Numbered from the stretch's first letter, positions 43,395 through 52,571 are shown. The stretch: DNA of 57,104 nucleotides from Halobacteriales archaeon QS_3_64_16 (GCA_003021705.1 PXRJ01000048.1:62714-119817); one strand, 5' to 3'. The notes: generated by a model from the letters alone, not told the origin. Numbers and translations: made by a program.

Positions 43395-44663
43395 ATGAGT
43401 ACGGACGGGGAGCGACCACAGCGCCACGAGGAGATCGACGCGATACTCGATCGGAAACCGGGGACCCGCGAGGTTCGCGACGAGGCGAACCGGTACACCG
43501 TCGTCGGAGCGGCCGATCGAAGCACCTACGCCGACTGGCTGACCTCGATCGAGGACCACTTCGTCTGTCATCGCAATCGAATGCCCGAGATCGACGCCGA
43601 CTCGTGGTCGGTCTCCCTGACCGGTCTCGATTCCGATATTTCCCTCTCGATGGATACCATACAAGAGGAGTTCCCGACCGTGGCGGTCGCCCATACGATG
43701 GAGTGTGCGGGCAACGGCCGCGGCCAACACGAGCCCGAAACCAGTAGTGTGCAGTGGGGCTGTGAGGCAGCCGGCACCTCGATGTGGACGGGCACGCCGC
43801 TTCGCTCGGTGCTCCGGGCGGGGGGGATCGATGATGCCCCCGAGGAAGCGAACGACCGGTGGCTCACGGCGATCGGCGGGGACTCGGTCGACGAGGAGGT
43901 CTTCGCGCGATCGATCCCACTCTCGAAGGCTATAGAGGACTCGATTCTCGCCTACGGCATGAACGGCCAGCCCCTACCTAAGGAACACGGTTACCCAGTA
44001 CGGCTGATCGTTCCGGGCTGGTACGGTGTCAACAACGTGAAGTGGCTCGACGAGTTGCGAGTCATGGATTCGATGGTCACCGAGGGATCGCTCGATCGGC
44101 CGGGAACCCACGCCCGGTGGCAGCAATCCGACTATCGGCTGTACCCGAGCGAGGGCGAGCCGGCGGCGCACGAGACGATCGCCGAGACCGGCACGGAAGC
44201 ACAGCTCCGATCGGGGGCGGTCGATCACCCCTACACCTTCGACGCGATGGTAATGTCGCTGATCGGGCGTCCCGGGGATGAGGAAGCGATCGAACTGGCG
44301 TCGGCGAACGCCTCTATCGAGATACTCGGAGTTACCTGGTCGGGCGACGACGCTATCGATGGCGTCGAGATCTCGACCGACGGCGGCGATAGCTGGGCGG
44401 ACGCCGAGGTGTTCGGCCCCGACTACGCCGGTGCCTGGCGGCTGTTCCGGTACGGCTGGCGGCCGGACCCGGGCACCTACACGCTCTGCTCGCGCGCGAG
44501 CGACGAGGAAGGACGAACACAGCCCGCGCGGATCAGCGACCCAGAGAAAGAGGAGTGGTCCGAAGCCATCGAATCGGAGACGTTCCCGTGGAACGAGGGT
44601 GGCTACGCCGCGAACGCCTACGTACCGAACGCGATCGAGGTCACGGTTACGACCGCGGAGTGA
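43395..44663 (+). CDS. Sulfite-oxidase-family molybdopterin enzyme
   Basis: A 422-residue protein with the sulfite-oxidase Mo domain: N-terminal DHFVCHRNRMPEIDADSW, the Mo-ligand Cys104 in MECAGNGRGQHEP, WGCEAAGTSMWTGTPL, GYPVRLIVPGWYGVNNVKWL. It is followed by the Ig-like Mo-co dimerisation domain (ILGVTWSGDDAIDGVEISTDGG). No heme domain and no signal peptide are seen, so it would be a cytoplasmic, SorA-like or YedY-related dehydrogenase needing another electron acceptor. Sulfite is the default substrate by family. A molybdate/tungstate-binding protein is encoded convergently 36 bp away. Confidence 0.85.
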   Translation: MSTDGERPQRHEEIDAILDRKPGTREVRDEANRYTVVGAADRSTYADWLTSIEDHFVCHRNRMPEIDADSWSVSLTGLDSDISLSMDTIQEEFPTVAVAHTMECAGNGRGQHEPETSSVQWGCEAAGTSMWTGTPLRSVLRAGGIDDAPEEANDRWLTAIGGDSVDEEVFARSIPLSKAIEDSILAYGMNGQPLPKEHGYPVRLIVPGWYGVNNVKWLDELRVMDSMVTEGSLDRPGTHARWQQSDYRLYPSEGEPAAHETIAETGTEAQLRSGAVDHPYTFDAMVMSLIGRPGDEEAIELASANASIEILGVTWSGDDAIDGVEISTDGGDSWADAEVFGPDYAGAWRLFRYGWRPDPGTYTLCSRASDEEGRTQPARISDPEKEEWSEAIESETFPWNEGGYAANAYVPNAIEVTVTTAE

Positions 44664-44699
44664 CACGTAATAGTCGTCTCGAACGTGTCGTTCGTGCGC

Positions 44700-45569
44700 T
44701 TACTCACTTAGGGAGCCGGTCGCTTCGAGGCTCGGGTCCCGAACCGGGTACTCCGGAGGAACAGTAAAGCCCGACTCCCAGAGGGTCTTCCCGGAAGCGA
44801 CGAGACGATCGGCCCACGCTCGTCCGTCCTCGGTAATCGCCGCTACACCGTATCGGATCGGGGCACCCACGATCGATCCTTCTCCCAGGTCGTAGGTGAC
44901 GCTCGCGTACTCCTCGGCGCGTGCCGGATCGGAGAAGTCGATCCGTGCCGGCAAGGGTCGGTAGGCGAGCCCTCGTTCGACGGCCATGCTCCGGTAGGCA
45001 AACGCCGCGTCGAGACTTCCCCCCTCGAGTACGCTCAATAGCTCCGTCTCCGGGAGGATCCGGGATTCTTCGAGAACGCGCTGGGCATCGATTTCGGTGG
45101 TCCGCTCGGCCAACCGCAGCCCCATGACGGTCCGATAGCCCAGCGGATCGAGTTCCGGGTCCGTCCGGCCGATCGCGATTCTTTCGGATTCGATCGCCCG
45201 TCTCCAGTTCCGTTCGATCGTCCTGGCGTGGGCCGACGCCCGATCGTAGGCGAGCACCAGGGCGTTGGTCGCAAAGAGCGTCGCACGGTTGGCGATCCCC
45301 ACGAAGAGGCGCGGGTCGGCGAGCGCGACTGCGTCGGGACGCCGGAGGTCGTTGAGAACCAGCCGTCGTGCCGCGGCGCTCCCGTGAGCCTCGATCGCCG
45401 CTCCCGGTACCTCTCGTGCGACCCGAAGCAGGCTCCCCGCGACGAGCGCGTCGGTCTCGCTCCCGGTCGGTTCGGCACGTTTCGACTGACCGTATAGAAA
45501 CGTGCCGACCGCGCCGGAAGCGATCGTGCCGCCGGCCACGCGAAGCAGGGAACGACGCGAGCGACCCAT
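44700..45569 (-). CDS. Molybdate/tungstate-binding Tat-exported protein (WtpA-like)
   Basis: A 289-residue extracellular solute-binding protein with a Tat signal (GRSRRSLLRVAGG). Family blocks for oxyanion binding are EAHGSAAARRLVLNDL, IAIGRTDPELDPLGYRTVM and AFAYRSMAVERGLAYRPLP, resembling WtpA/ModA. The hydrophobic core after the Tat motif lacks a lipobox Cys. No permease or ATPase gene is adjacent, so it is an orphan binding protein or works with a distant transporter. Its convergent neighbour is a Mo-cofactor enzyme, which fits a metal-supply role. Confidence 0.78.
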   Translation of the reverse strand: MGRSRRSLLRVAGGTIASGAVGTFLYGQSKRAEPTGSETDALVAGSLLRVAREVPGAAIEAHGSAAARRLVLNDLRRPDAVALADPRLFVGIANRATLFATNALVLAYDRASAHARTIERNWRRAIESERIAIGRTDPELDPLGYRTVMGLRLAERTTEIDAQRVLEESRILPETELLSVLEGGSLDAAFAYRSMAVERGLAYRPLPARIDFSDPARAEEYASVTYDLGEGSIVGAPIRYGVAAITEDGRAWADRLVASGKTLWESGFTVPPEYPVRDPSLEATGSLSE

Positions 45570-45713
45570 CGTACGTAACCGAAACCACGGACAGGCAAGT
45601 AGTTTTGCAACCGAACTAGATTACATCAGTTTCTCTCCCGACGTCAGTGGGCCTAAAAAGGGTGCTCAGTAGTTCAACTGCGACGTTCGGTGGAGACAAC
45701 CTGTCAGGTAGGC

Positions 45714-46673
45714 TCACTCCTCGGCGAGAAAGTCGACGAGCAGGTCGTTTACCGTCTCCGGCGCGTCGGCCTGGACCCAGTGGCTCGCCTCGGGGAGTCG
45801 CTCGACGCTCAGATCTTCGACCCACCCATCGAGCCCTTCGGTGAGCGAGACCGAAAGCGCGGAGTCCTGTTCGCCCCAGATCAGTAGCGTCGGCACCTGC
45901 ACACGGCGGTAGGCCGGCGGCCGACCGGACTGTCCGACGAGCGCGCGCCGCAGGGTCCCGATCGGGTTCTCGCGGGCAAGAGCACGATAGTAGTTGATCG
46001 CGGCGGTGAGCGCGCCGGGTTTCGAGAGGGCCTCGGTGTAGCGCTCGATATCGACGCTATCGAAGGCATCCGGGTCGACCGGATCCTCGCGGAGCAACCG
46101 ATCGAGTACTCGGTAGTTGCCCGCCCGGATCGCTCGCTCGGGCACGCCCGGCAGTTGGAAGAAGAACATATACCAGGACTTCCGCAACTGGGAGGCCGAG
46201 CCGAGTTCGCGCTGGAACCGTTCGGGGTGGGGCGCATTCAGAATCGCGAGGCGCTCTATAGCTTCGGGGTGGCGGATCGCGACCTCCCAGGCGATCGCCC
46301 CGCCCCAGTCGTGTCCGACCAACAGCGGGAGCTGGGCCTCGTCGCTCTCCTCGGAACCCGCTTTCTCGGCACCGAACTCCTCGATCAGTCCCATAACGTC
46401 GCCGACGAGGTGAGTGAGACGATAGGCCTCGACACCTGGGGGTTTCTCGGAGGTGTTGTACCCCCGGAGGTCGGGCGCGATAACGTGATAGCCCGCTTCG
46501 GCCAGGGCGGGTAGCTGGTGGCGCCAGGCATACCAGAACTCCGGGAAGCCATGAAGCAGGAGCACGAGCGGGTCGTCAGGGTCGCCGGCCTCGACGTAAT
46601 GCAAGCGGACGCCGTTCGCTATGGTCTCGCCGTGGGTCCAGGGTTCGGTCGTTCCCTCCCGGGTCGTCGTCAT
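45714..46673 (-). CDS. Alpha/beta hydrolase, epoxide-hydrolase-like
   Basis: A 319-residue alpha/beta hydrolase. HGFPEFWYAWRHQLPAL is the oxyanion (HGxP) motif, the nucleophile is Asp in VGHDWGGAIAW, the acid is in LLIWGEQDSAL, and the base His is in LPEASHWVQADAPE. Asp as nucleophile with cap-domain tyrosines (NYYRAL) points to soluble epoxide hydrolases or haloalkane dehalogenase relatives. The ATG at 46673 is preferred over one 15 bp upstream. The substrate is unknown. It lies downstream of the phoD pseudogene on the same strand. Confidence 0.8.
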   Translation of the reverse strand: MTTTREGTTEPWTHGETIANGVRLHYVEAGDPDDPLVLLLHGFPEFWYAWRHQLPALAEAGYHVIAPDLRGYNTSEKPPGVEAYRLTHLVGDVMGLIEEFGAEKAGSEESDEAQLPLLVGHDWGGAIAWEVAIRHPEAIERLAILNAPHPERFQRELGSASQLRKSWYMFFFQLPGVPERAIRAGNYRVLDRLLREDPVDPDAFDSVDIERYTEALSKPGALTAAINYYRALARENPIGTLRRALVGQSGRPPAYRRVQVPTLLIWGEQDSALSVSLTEGLDGWVEDLSVERLPEASHWVQADAPETVNDLLVDFLAEE

Positions 46674-46712
46674 GCGCGTCGATACCACGCTTCGACGAAT
46701 AGGCGTTCCGAA

Positions 46713-46787
46713 CCGGCGGTGTGACCGCCGGCACGCAGCCCTCGGATCGACCGTCGGCTTCGCCGCATCGTCGTCCGGCCACCGGAC
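46713..46787. repeat. Hairpin cluster between phoD pseudogene and hydrolase
   Basis: Within 75 bp lie a perfect 8-bp hairpin with loop GTG (46713-46731), a 4-bp stem with TTC loop (46755-46765) and a 6-bp stem with CCA loop (46773-46787). It may end the phoD transcript, or be a small member of the hairpin-string class. The spacing is not regular here. Confidence 0.45.
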
Positions 46788-46844
46788 CGCTGTCGAGACA
46801 CCGTCGAGCCACTGGATCGGCTGTCGGTCCTCCGGTCTCGCTTC

Positions 46845-48364
46845 TCAGGACCCGTCGTTCAGCGGATCGTTCGGCAGTCCCTCGGCGGCTTCGAGTTCTT
46901 CGAGGGCGACCTCACCTTCGGGGATCCGGAAGTTCCTGGGCAGCGCGCGGGGAGCGTCGGGCTCGTCTACCGTATCGTCTACTGCGTACGCGCCCCAGGT
47001 GGCTTCCTCGGGAGTGAACTCCGCGATGGCGTAGCCATTGTACTTCGCGTTGAAGAACTCGGCGTGGGGGCTCTCCTCGGTTACGATCTCACTCAGCGTT
47101 TCGTTGGTGAGCGAGGGCGATTCGGATTCGACGTCGGTCCGGCCTTTCTTCCCCCAGACGTCGGCGATACCCGGGTTGCTCGTTATCGCCGGTGCCATGA
47201 GTTCGACGCCGACGGTCTCCTCTTCGGGCCGAACCGGCGTGCGGCTCTCGACGGTCTCCCAGTCGTTCATCAGGTAGGACGCGAGGTAGGTGTGTAGATC
47301 GCCGGTAAAGGTCACGAAGTTATCGACGTCGAAGTGGGTGAGTTGGCCCATGATCTCCCTGCGCTCGTGCTCGTAGCCGTCCCAGGCGTCGTAGTTGCGG
47401 GCGAACTGTCCGTCGTCGGAGAAGGCAAGCCACAGCGGCGAGAGTGCCACCTCGTTGGCCCAGGCCTTCCAGGTCGCGTCGGTCTCCTTGAGCGTATCGA
47501 GGAACCACTCGCGCTGCTCGAAGCCGAGCATCGTCCGTCGGCGTCGTCGGCCTCGGGGACGTTCGGCGGGATACCGAACTGGCGCTGGCCGGCCGCGTCG
47601 CCGCCGGGGGGCAGCGAGCTGAAGAGCCGTTCGTCCGTAACGGGGAGTTCGAGCAGGTCGCCGAAGCGAAGCGAGCGCCACATATGGAAGGAGTCGAGAA
47701 TCGAGTCGGCGTCGGGATCGTAGGCGACGCGGGCGGGGTTGTACTCCCACCAGGCCTTGATCCCCTCGACGAACAGTTGGCGCATGAACTCGGGGTGGTC
47801 GTTCTTCGGGTGGCTGTCGGCCCACGGGCGGTCGTTCTCGTAGTCCCAGTAGCGATTGTTGATGATCTCGTGGTCGTCCCAGGTCGGGACGAAGGTATGG
47901 CGCTCGAGGGCGCGTTGGAAGAACCGATTGCCCTGATACCTGCGCCAGAGATGCCGGAAGTCCTCCAGGGTCCAGGCAACGTCATTGCCGCTTGGCAGTG
48001 AGATCGACCGCCCCTCCAGATCGACGGGGTCGCCGTAGCCGTCCTCGCCGGCGTACTCGTAGATCTGGTCGCCGAGGTGGACGATGTAATCGACGTCCGC
48101 GTCGGAAGCGATCTTCGTCCAGAGGATCGCCCCTGAATCGGTCGGGCCGCCGCTCGCCACCGATAGCGGAAAAGTCTCTTTGGAGTCTCCGTCTTCCGAC
48201 CCCGACCAGTCGACTTCGCTCCGTTCGACCGACCAGGGAGCAAGCCCCTGGACGATCTCGCTGTCGAACAGCGCCATCGACGCCCCGCCGATCCCGGCCG
48301 CCCCGATCGATTTGAGCATGTTCCGTCGGTTCAGCGTCTTCCCCTCGTTCGTGTCGGACGTGAT
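46845..48364 (-). pseudogene. phoD-type alkaline phosphatase, pseudogene with three lesions
   Basis: The PhoD metallophosphatase family is clear from FPLSVASGGPTDSGAILWT, YIVHLGDQIYEYAGE, FVPTWDDHEIINNRYW and, in a second frame, EREIMGQLTHFDVDNFVTFTGDLHTYLASY. Three defects are visible. (1) The Tat signal (LNRRNMLKSIG) is in frame, but the codon where ATG is expected is ATC (48364-48362), and no start lies between it and the stop upstream. (2) ILWTKI runs straight into SDADVDYIVHLGD, skipping about 100 residues found in the family. (3) The frame shifts near 47530 after PEADDADG; one GGAC unit of a tandem repeat seems lost. The encoded enzyme would not be made. Confidence 0.82.
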
Positions 48365-48527
48365 ACGACCTGGTTGCCGAAACCAATTCCATTACCTGTT
48401 TATAATTAGTTCCGTGAGTCGAGACGATCGCCCTCTGCACGAATTCGGGCGACGGTCAACAGTAGTCAGTGGTGTTCGACAACCGGGCTGTCGTGTTGTT
48501 TATGGGTTGGGGGCTGTACCTCTCACC

Positions 48528-49379
48528 ATGGAGGTCGCGCGCCACGGATCGGGGGCCAGAGCGGTGCTCGAAGCCCTCGCCTCTCAGGTTCATCCGGTCT
48601 TCATGCTGCCGCCGCTCGCTGCTTCTGCATTCGGTGCGGTGCTGGCCCGCGAGTTTGTCCCCGTAGTCGGCGTTATCCATGCCGTCGCGATCTTCTTCGC
48701 GCTCTATACCGCCCACGTCAAGGACGGCTACGTCGATTTCCACATCCGAGGCGAGGACGACGACCACCCGATTACTGCTGCGGGCTGCCGGCTCGTCCTC
48801 GCCACCTCCTCGACGGCATTCTTCGTCTGTCTGGGCGCGCTCTGGTGGTTGTCCGGGGTCGAGGCAGCACTCCTCACGCTTCCTGCCTGGCTGATCGCTT
48901 ACTTCCACGCCCCGCAGCTCGATACGAACCCCGTGAGCGCGACGACCGGCTATCCCCTCGGAATCGCCGTCTCGCTGCTCGGGGGCTATTACGTCCAGGC
49001 CGGTGGGCTCTCGCCGGTGGTTCTCGCGTTCGCGGCGGTGTTTCTCCTCTTACTGTCGGGGATCAAGGTCATCGACGACGCGAAGGACTACGAGTACGAC
49101 CGCTCGATCGCGAAACGCACCGTCGCCGTGGTACTCGGTCGGGATCGGGCGCGCCTCACCGCCTACGGGCTGATGGCCGGTGGGTTGCTCGTGGTACTAC
49201 TTCTCACCGCGCTGTCGGTCTTCCCGCCGAGTGCCGTCCTCGCGGTACTCGCTTTCGCCGCAGTGGCTCTCGTTGCCCGGCGTGCGGAGTCGGAGCTCGC
49301 GACGATGTTGTTGATTCGGGGCTCGTACGTCTTTCTCGCGGTACTGGTCGTCGCGGTGTGGTACCGTCCGTTCGAGTGA
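48528..49379 (+). CDS. UbiA-family prenyltransferase-like membrane protein
   Basis: A 283-residue protein with about eight transmembrane helices. It keeps two aspartate-rich motifs expected for UbiA enzymes: KDGYVDFHIRGEDDDHP (first loop) and IDDAKDYEYDRSIAKRTV (second loop). UbiA enzymes transfer prenyl groups to aromatic or lipid acceptors. The first motif departs from NxxxDxxxD, so the exact reaction is not clear; haloarchaea use such enzymes for menaquinone and archaeal lipids. The ATG at 48528 gives a short soluble start (MEVARHGSGA) before the first helix. Confidence 0.75.
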   Translation: MEVARHGSGARAVLEALASQVHPVFMLPPLAASAFGAVLAREFVPVVGVIHAVAIFFALYTAHVKDGYVDFHIRGEDDDHPITAAGCRLVLATSSTAFFVCLGALWWLSGVEAALLTLPAWLIAYFHAPQLDTNPVSATTGYPLGIAVSLLGGYYVQAGGLSPVVLAFAAVFLLLLSGIKVIDDAKDYEYDRSIAKRTVAVVLGRDRARLTAYGLMAGGLLVVLLLTALSVFPPSAVLAVLAFAAVALVARRAESELATMLLIRGSYVFLAVLVVAVWYRPFE

Positions 49380-49546
49380 GCGACCGGTTCCGCGAGGCCC
49401 TCGCTCCGCCCAGCCGATCGTCGGTCCTATCGAACCGCCTCCTGAACCTACGGGAACGACGGTGAAAGTTCCTCTCTTCGATCCGATAGGCCCACACGGA
49501 GCACGCAGGCAAAGGCGCTATCCGAGTCCCGACTCCGTTTACCAGT

Positions 49547-49711
49547 ATGCCGACAACGAGACACTTCGCGTGCAAGACCTGTGAGATCGACTTCGATACG
49601 CCCGCCGGACTCGGCCAGCACGTCGCGATCGCCCACGGGGAGTGTGCGGTCTGTGGGGAAATTCTCGAGGACCCGGAGAGCGTGGACGACCACACCCAAC
49701 AGATCCACTGA
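49547..49711 (+). CDS. 54-residue double zinc-finger microprotein
   Basis: A short protein that opens MPTTRHFACKTCEIDF. It has a first finger with CKTC...HVAIAH (CxxC-x13-HxxxH) and a second CAVC...DHTQQIH (CxxC-x12-HxxxxH). Such tandem fingers in tiny haloarchaeal proteins are common but of unknown function; nucleic-acid or protein binding is likely. The ATG at 49547 is followed by no other in-frame start, and the stop is at 49709-49711. Confidence 0.65.
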   Translation: MPTTRHFACKTCEIDFDTPAGLGQHVAIAHGECAVCGEILEDPESVDDHTQQIH

Positions 49712-49775
49712 TAGCTCGGCTCTGCTCGACTCGATCTCGTGGCCTGACTGAACGGAGAAGGAGAACGCCGGATCG

Positions 49776-50957
49776 TTACTTCGCCGTACTCACGATCTTG
49801 ATCACGTCGCCCTCTTCGAGTTCGTAGGAGTCGGCAATCCGGCGGCCGGAACGCGCGTCGACCGCGTGAACATAGCCCTCGCCGATATCGGAGTGAACGG
49901 CATACGCGAGGTCTTTCGGCGTCGATCCGCGGGGCAGGAGGTGGGCGTCGGGGAGCACAGCTCCAGAGCCGTCGCTCCAGCGGGTCTCGTTCTCGACGGG
50001 GTAGATAGTAATACAGTCGAGCAGATCGTAGACCGCGACGTTCATTGCTTCTTGAACGCCGGTGCCGCCCCACTCGGCCATCACTTCTCGAACCTGCTCG
50101 AGGCCCTGTTCCTGCTCGGCCGTCGGATCGCCAGTGATCTCGAAGTCAGCGTCCCCCGGATCGTAGGCGATCGCCCCTGCCTCCGCGGCCCGCCGGAGCG
50201 CGAGTTCGCCCTCCGCCGTCGCCGGGATGACCTGGTCGGCTGCCTCTTGCAGGGCAGCTAGGTTCTCTTCGCTCGCGACATCGGCCTTGTTCGCGATCAC
50301 GACGATCGGCAGCGTGCGCGCGCGCAACTCGCCCGCGAGCGCTTCCTTGTCCGCTTCGTCCCAGGCCTTCGGATTGGCGGGATACTCTACGTTCCGAAGG
50401 GTGGCGGCCACCTCCCCCCGGGTCGCGCCGAAATCGACGAGCAAGTCGGTGAGTGCGGCGTCGAAATCGAAGTCGGGCGCGCGCGAGCCCCGTTCGAGGG
50501 TCTCCCAGTTGCGACTCACGATGTCCGCGAGCCACAGATCGAGTTCCTGCTCGATAAACGCGAGGTCCTCGAGGGGATCGTATGCACCCGTCTCGATCGG
50601 TTCGCCCTCGGCGTCCGTCCCTCCCGAGGCGTCGACGACATTGCAGACGACTTCGGCAGTCGAGAGCGCATCGAGGAACTGGTTGCCAAGTCCCCGGCCG
50701 TCGTGGGCTCCTGGGACCAGGCCGGCGACGTCGAGTAACTCGATCGGAACGTAGCGTTTGCCCGCCTGGCAGCGCTCGTTGCCACACCGATCGTCGCGAT
50801 CCAGGCAGGGACAGTCCGTGCGGACGTGGCTCACTCCTCTGTCGGGGTCGATCGTCGTGAAGGGGTAGTTCCCGACCTCGGCCTCCGCGAGGGTCGCGGC
50901 GCTGAAAAACGTGGACTTGCCGGCGTTTGGTTTCCCGGCGAGTCCGAGCGAGTTCAT
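49776..50957 (-). CDS. ychF: YchF-family GTPase/ATPase with TGS domain
   Basis: A 393-residue Obg-superfamily P-loop protein. It has G1 [16 protein letters not shown], switch [13 protein letters not shown]3 [16 protein letters not shown] and G4 VIANKADV, and a C-terminal TGS domain ([18 protein letters not shown]). A CxC...CxxxxC knuckle ([17 protein letters not shown]) after switch I is an archaeal feature. The bacterial members bind ribosomes and hydrolyse ATP. It starts [13 protein letters not shown] at the ATG at 50957. Monocistronic. Confidence 0.88.
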   Translation of the reverse strand: MNSLGLAGKPNAGKSTFFSAATLAEAEVGNYPFTTIDPDRGVSHVRTDCPCLDRDDRCGNERCQAGKRYVPIELLDVAGLVPGAHDGRGLGNQFLDALSTAEVVCNVVDASGGTDAEGEPIETGAYDPLEDLAFIEQELDLWLADIVSRNWETLERGSRAPDFDFDAALTDLLVDFGATRGEVAATLRNVEYPANPKAWDEADKEALAGELRARTLPIVVIANKADVASEENLAALQEAADQVIPATAEGELALRRAAEAGAIAYDPGDADFEITGDPTAEQEQGLEQVREVMAEWGGTGVQEAMNVAVYDLLDCITIYPVENETRWSDGSGAVLPDAHLLPRGSTPKDLAYAVHSDIGEGYVHAVDARSGRRIADSYELEEGDVIKIVSTAK

Positions 50958-51076
50958 GCCTCGTGGTGGGTGGCGGGCGAAAAACTGCTTTCGATCGTCG
51001 TCTCGATCGCTCCCTAGCCGACCGGTCGAGACCGCCGGCCGTCATTCCCTCCGATTTTCGAGCGTCGAGGGGTCGA

Positions 51077-51955
51077 CTACCCGGGAGAGAGGTCGTCGTC
51101 CCGGCCGATCGTGACCTCTCCGCGGGCTCGGATCGCGCCATCGACGGTGACGTCGAGGCCGAGATCGAGATCGCTACAGGAGACGTCCCCGAGCACGCGC
51201 GCACCGGGCGCGATGGCTATCGACCCCTTTCGCGTGGTGACGTCGCCGTGGATCGTGCTTCCCGAACCGATCGTAATGTCCTCGCGTGCCCGGAGGCTGC
51301 CGAAGATCTCGTTTCCCCCGCCCGCCTCGATCGATTCGGCGCGGAGATTACCGTGGAGCCGGCAGTTATCGCCCACGACCGCGGGCGTCGAAACCCGCCA
51401 GGCGTCGTCCGAGACGTGTCCGCCTCGGGGGATCACGAGTGCCTCTCGCCCGTTTTCTCCGCCGCTGTCCCCCTCGCCTGATTCGGCTTCGGTCACCTCC
51501 TCTAAGACGTCGGCGGCGGCTTCCTCCTCTCCCAGACGAAGCAGCTGTGAGAGGTAGATGAAGAGGAAGACGACCGTCGGCATCGGGTTGCGGATGACGA
51601 TCCAGCCACTGGCCTCGAAGCCCTCCTCGATCGACACGTCGTCGCCGATGTCCAAGTCTCCAGAAACCATGAGCCGGCCGCCGACGTGGACGCGCTCGCC
51701 GAAGTAGGCGTCCTCGCCCACCAAGACGTTGCCCGCGACGTCACACCACATGTCGAGTCGACAGTCGCCCTTGGCTTCGATATCACCGCCGAAGCGGACC
51801 CGCTCGCCGGCGATCACGGTCCGACCCCGAACCCCGAAATCGACTGTGCTCTGCCCACCGATGAACACGTCGGAAGCGGTCACGAGGTCGCGCTCCTCGA
51901 CGGTCGTGCCGTCGGGGACGCGGAGTTCCGAAAGCGGGTCCGACCGGAGTTGCAC
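51077..51955 (-). CDS. Bactofilin-like polymer-forming beta-helix protein
   Basis: A 292-residue protein with many short, glycine-rich turns that repeat about every 16-18 residues (FIGGQSTVDFGVRGRTVIAG; GNVLVGEDAYFGERVHVGG; GSLRAREDITIGSGSTIHGD), a right-handed beta-helix or bactofilin-like pattern. The middle has a hydrophobic stretch (NPMPTVVFLFIYLSQLL) and an acidic loop, splitting it into two beta-helix halves. Bactofilin relatives form filaments and shape haloarchaeal cells. I would not call it a halofilin without alignment. A TATA box (CTATTAAAAC, 51978-51987) lies 23-32 bp upstream. Confidence 0.65.
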   Translation of the reverse strand: MQLRSDPLSELRVPDGTTVEERDLVTASDVFIGGQSTVDFGVRGRTVIAGERVRFGGDIEAKGDCRLDMWCDVAGNVLVGEDAYFGERVHVGGRLMVSGDLDIGDDVSIEEGFEASGWIVIRNPMPTVVFLFIYLSQLLRLGEEEAAADVLEEVTEAESGEGDSGGENGREALVIPRGGHVSDDAWRVSTPAVVGDNCRLHGNLRAESIEAGGGNEIFGSLRAREDITIGSGSTIHGDVTTRKGSIAIAPGARVLGDVSCSDLDLGLDVTVDGAIRARGEVTIGRDDDLSPG

Positions 51956-51977
51956 GGGCGTTGCCTGCAGTCGGCGG

Positions 51978-51987
51978 CTATTAAAAC
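51978..51987 (-). promoter_or_regulatory. TATA box of the bactofilin-like gene
   Basis: On the minus strand GTTTTAATAG lies 23-32 bp before the ATG at 51955, in an AT-rich island. It predicts a leaderless message. Confidence 0.5.
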
Positions 51988-52132
51988 TATCCGAGTGACC
52001 GCTTCCGGCTCAGAGCGACGCTGCGAGAAGGCAACGACGGGCTATGCGGTGCACGAAGACTGTCCGGGCAGTCGAGAGAGCGGTGCCGGTGATACGAACC
52101 GCTTTTGCTCGCCGGGGCCGGAGCGAGGAAGG

Positions 52133-52327
52133 ATGACCGTTCTCTCCTTCGATAAGAGCGGCGTGGACGTGGTCTACGAGGGCACCGAGTTCCGCCTCGA
52201 GCGAGCGCTGATCGAGGAAGCGACCGGCCACCCCTACCCACAGGCCACCGACCACGAGGTGCTGAAGATCGTTGATCCGAACCCCTCGCTCACCGGCGAG
52301 CCCCGCCGGATCGGTGATATCGTCTAA
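52133..52327 (+). CDS. DUF5800-like small conserved protein
   Basis: A 64-residue soluble protein starting MTVLSFDKSGVDVVYEGTEF at 52133. The sequence matches the haloarchaeal DUF5800 pattern as I remember it (EEATGHPYPQATDHEVLKIV; EPRRIGDIV at the end). It is a conserved hypothetical; no function is known. It stands alone with a GGAAGG ribosome-binding site just before the ATG. Confidence 0.6.
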   Translation: MTVLSFDKSGVDVVYEGTEFRLERALIEEATGHPYPQATDHEVLKIVDPNPSLTGEPRRIGDIV

Positions 52328-52430
52328 CCGACCGTTCGCTTGCAAGCGTTCGTTCTCCGGGACCGTTCTCGCGGTTCTCCTGGTAGCTCGCCTCGCGATC
52401 GATCGAGTGAGTACTGATTGCCTCGACGCC

Positions 52431-52571
52431 TTAGAACAGCAAGAAGACCGCGAACGGAAGGGCAAATAACAGGAGAAACATCGCCAGCAGGATCACGGTG
52501 TAGCTGACGGCGGTCCCGACGGCCGTTCGCCAGGAGGGCTGATCGAACGTCTCGCGGAGGCCGGATTCCAT
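52431..52571 (-). CDS. 46-residue single-pass membrane microprotein
   Basis: The ATG at 52571 opens a 46-residue protein ending in TAA at 52431. Residues 1-17 are charged and polar (MESGLRETFDQPSWRT), followed by two closely spaced hydrophobic stretches (AVSYTVILLAMFLLLFALPF...). The whole C-terminal half is membrane-like. It is a plausible real microprotein because it has an acidic/polar lead and an unbroken hydrophobic helix, but no ribosome-binding site is clear. Function unknown. Confidence 0.55.
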   Translation of the reverse strand: MESGLRETFDQPSWRTAVGTAVSYTVILLAMFLLLFALPFAVFLLF

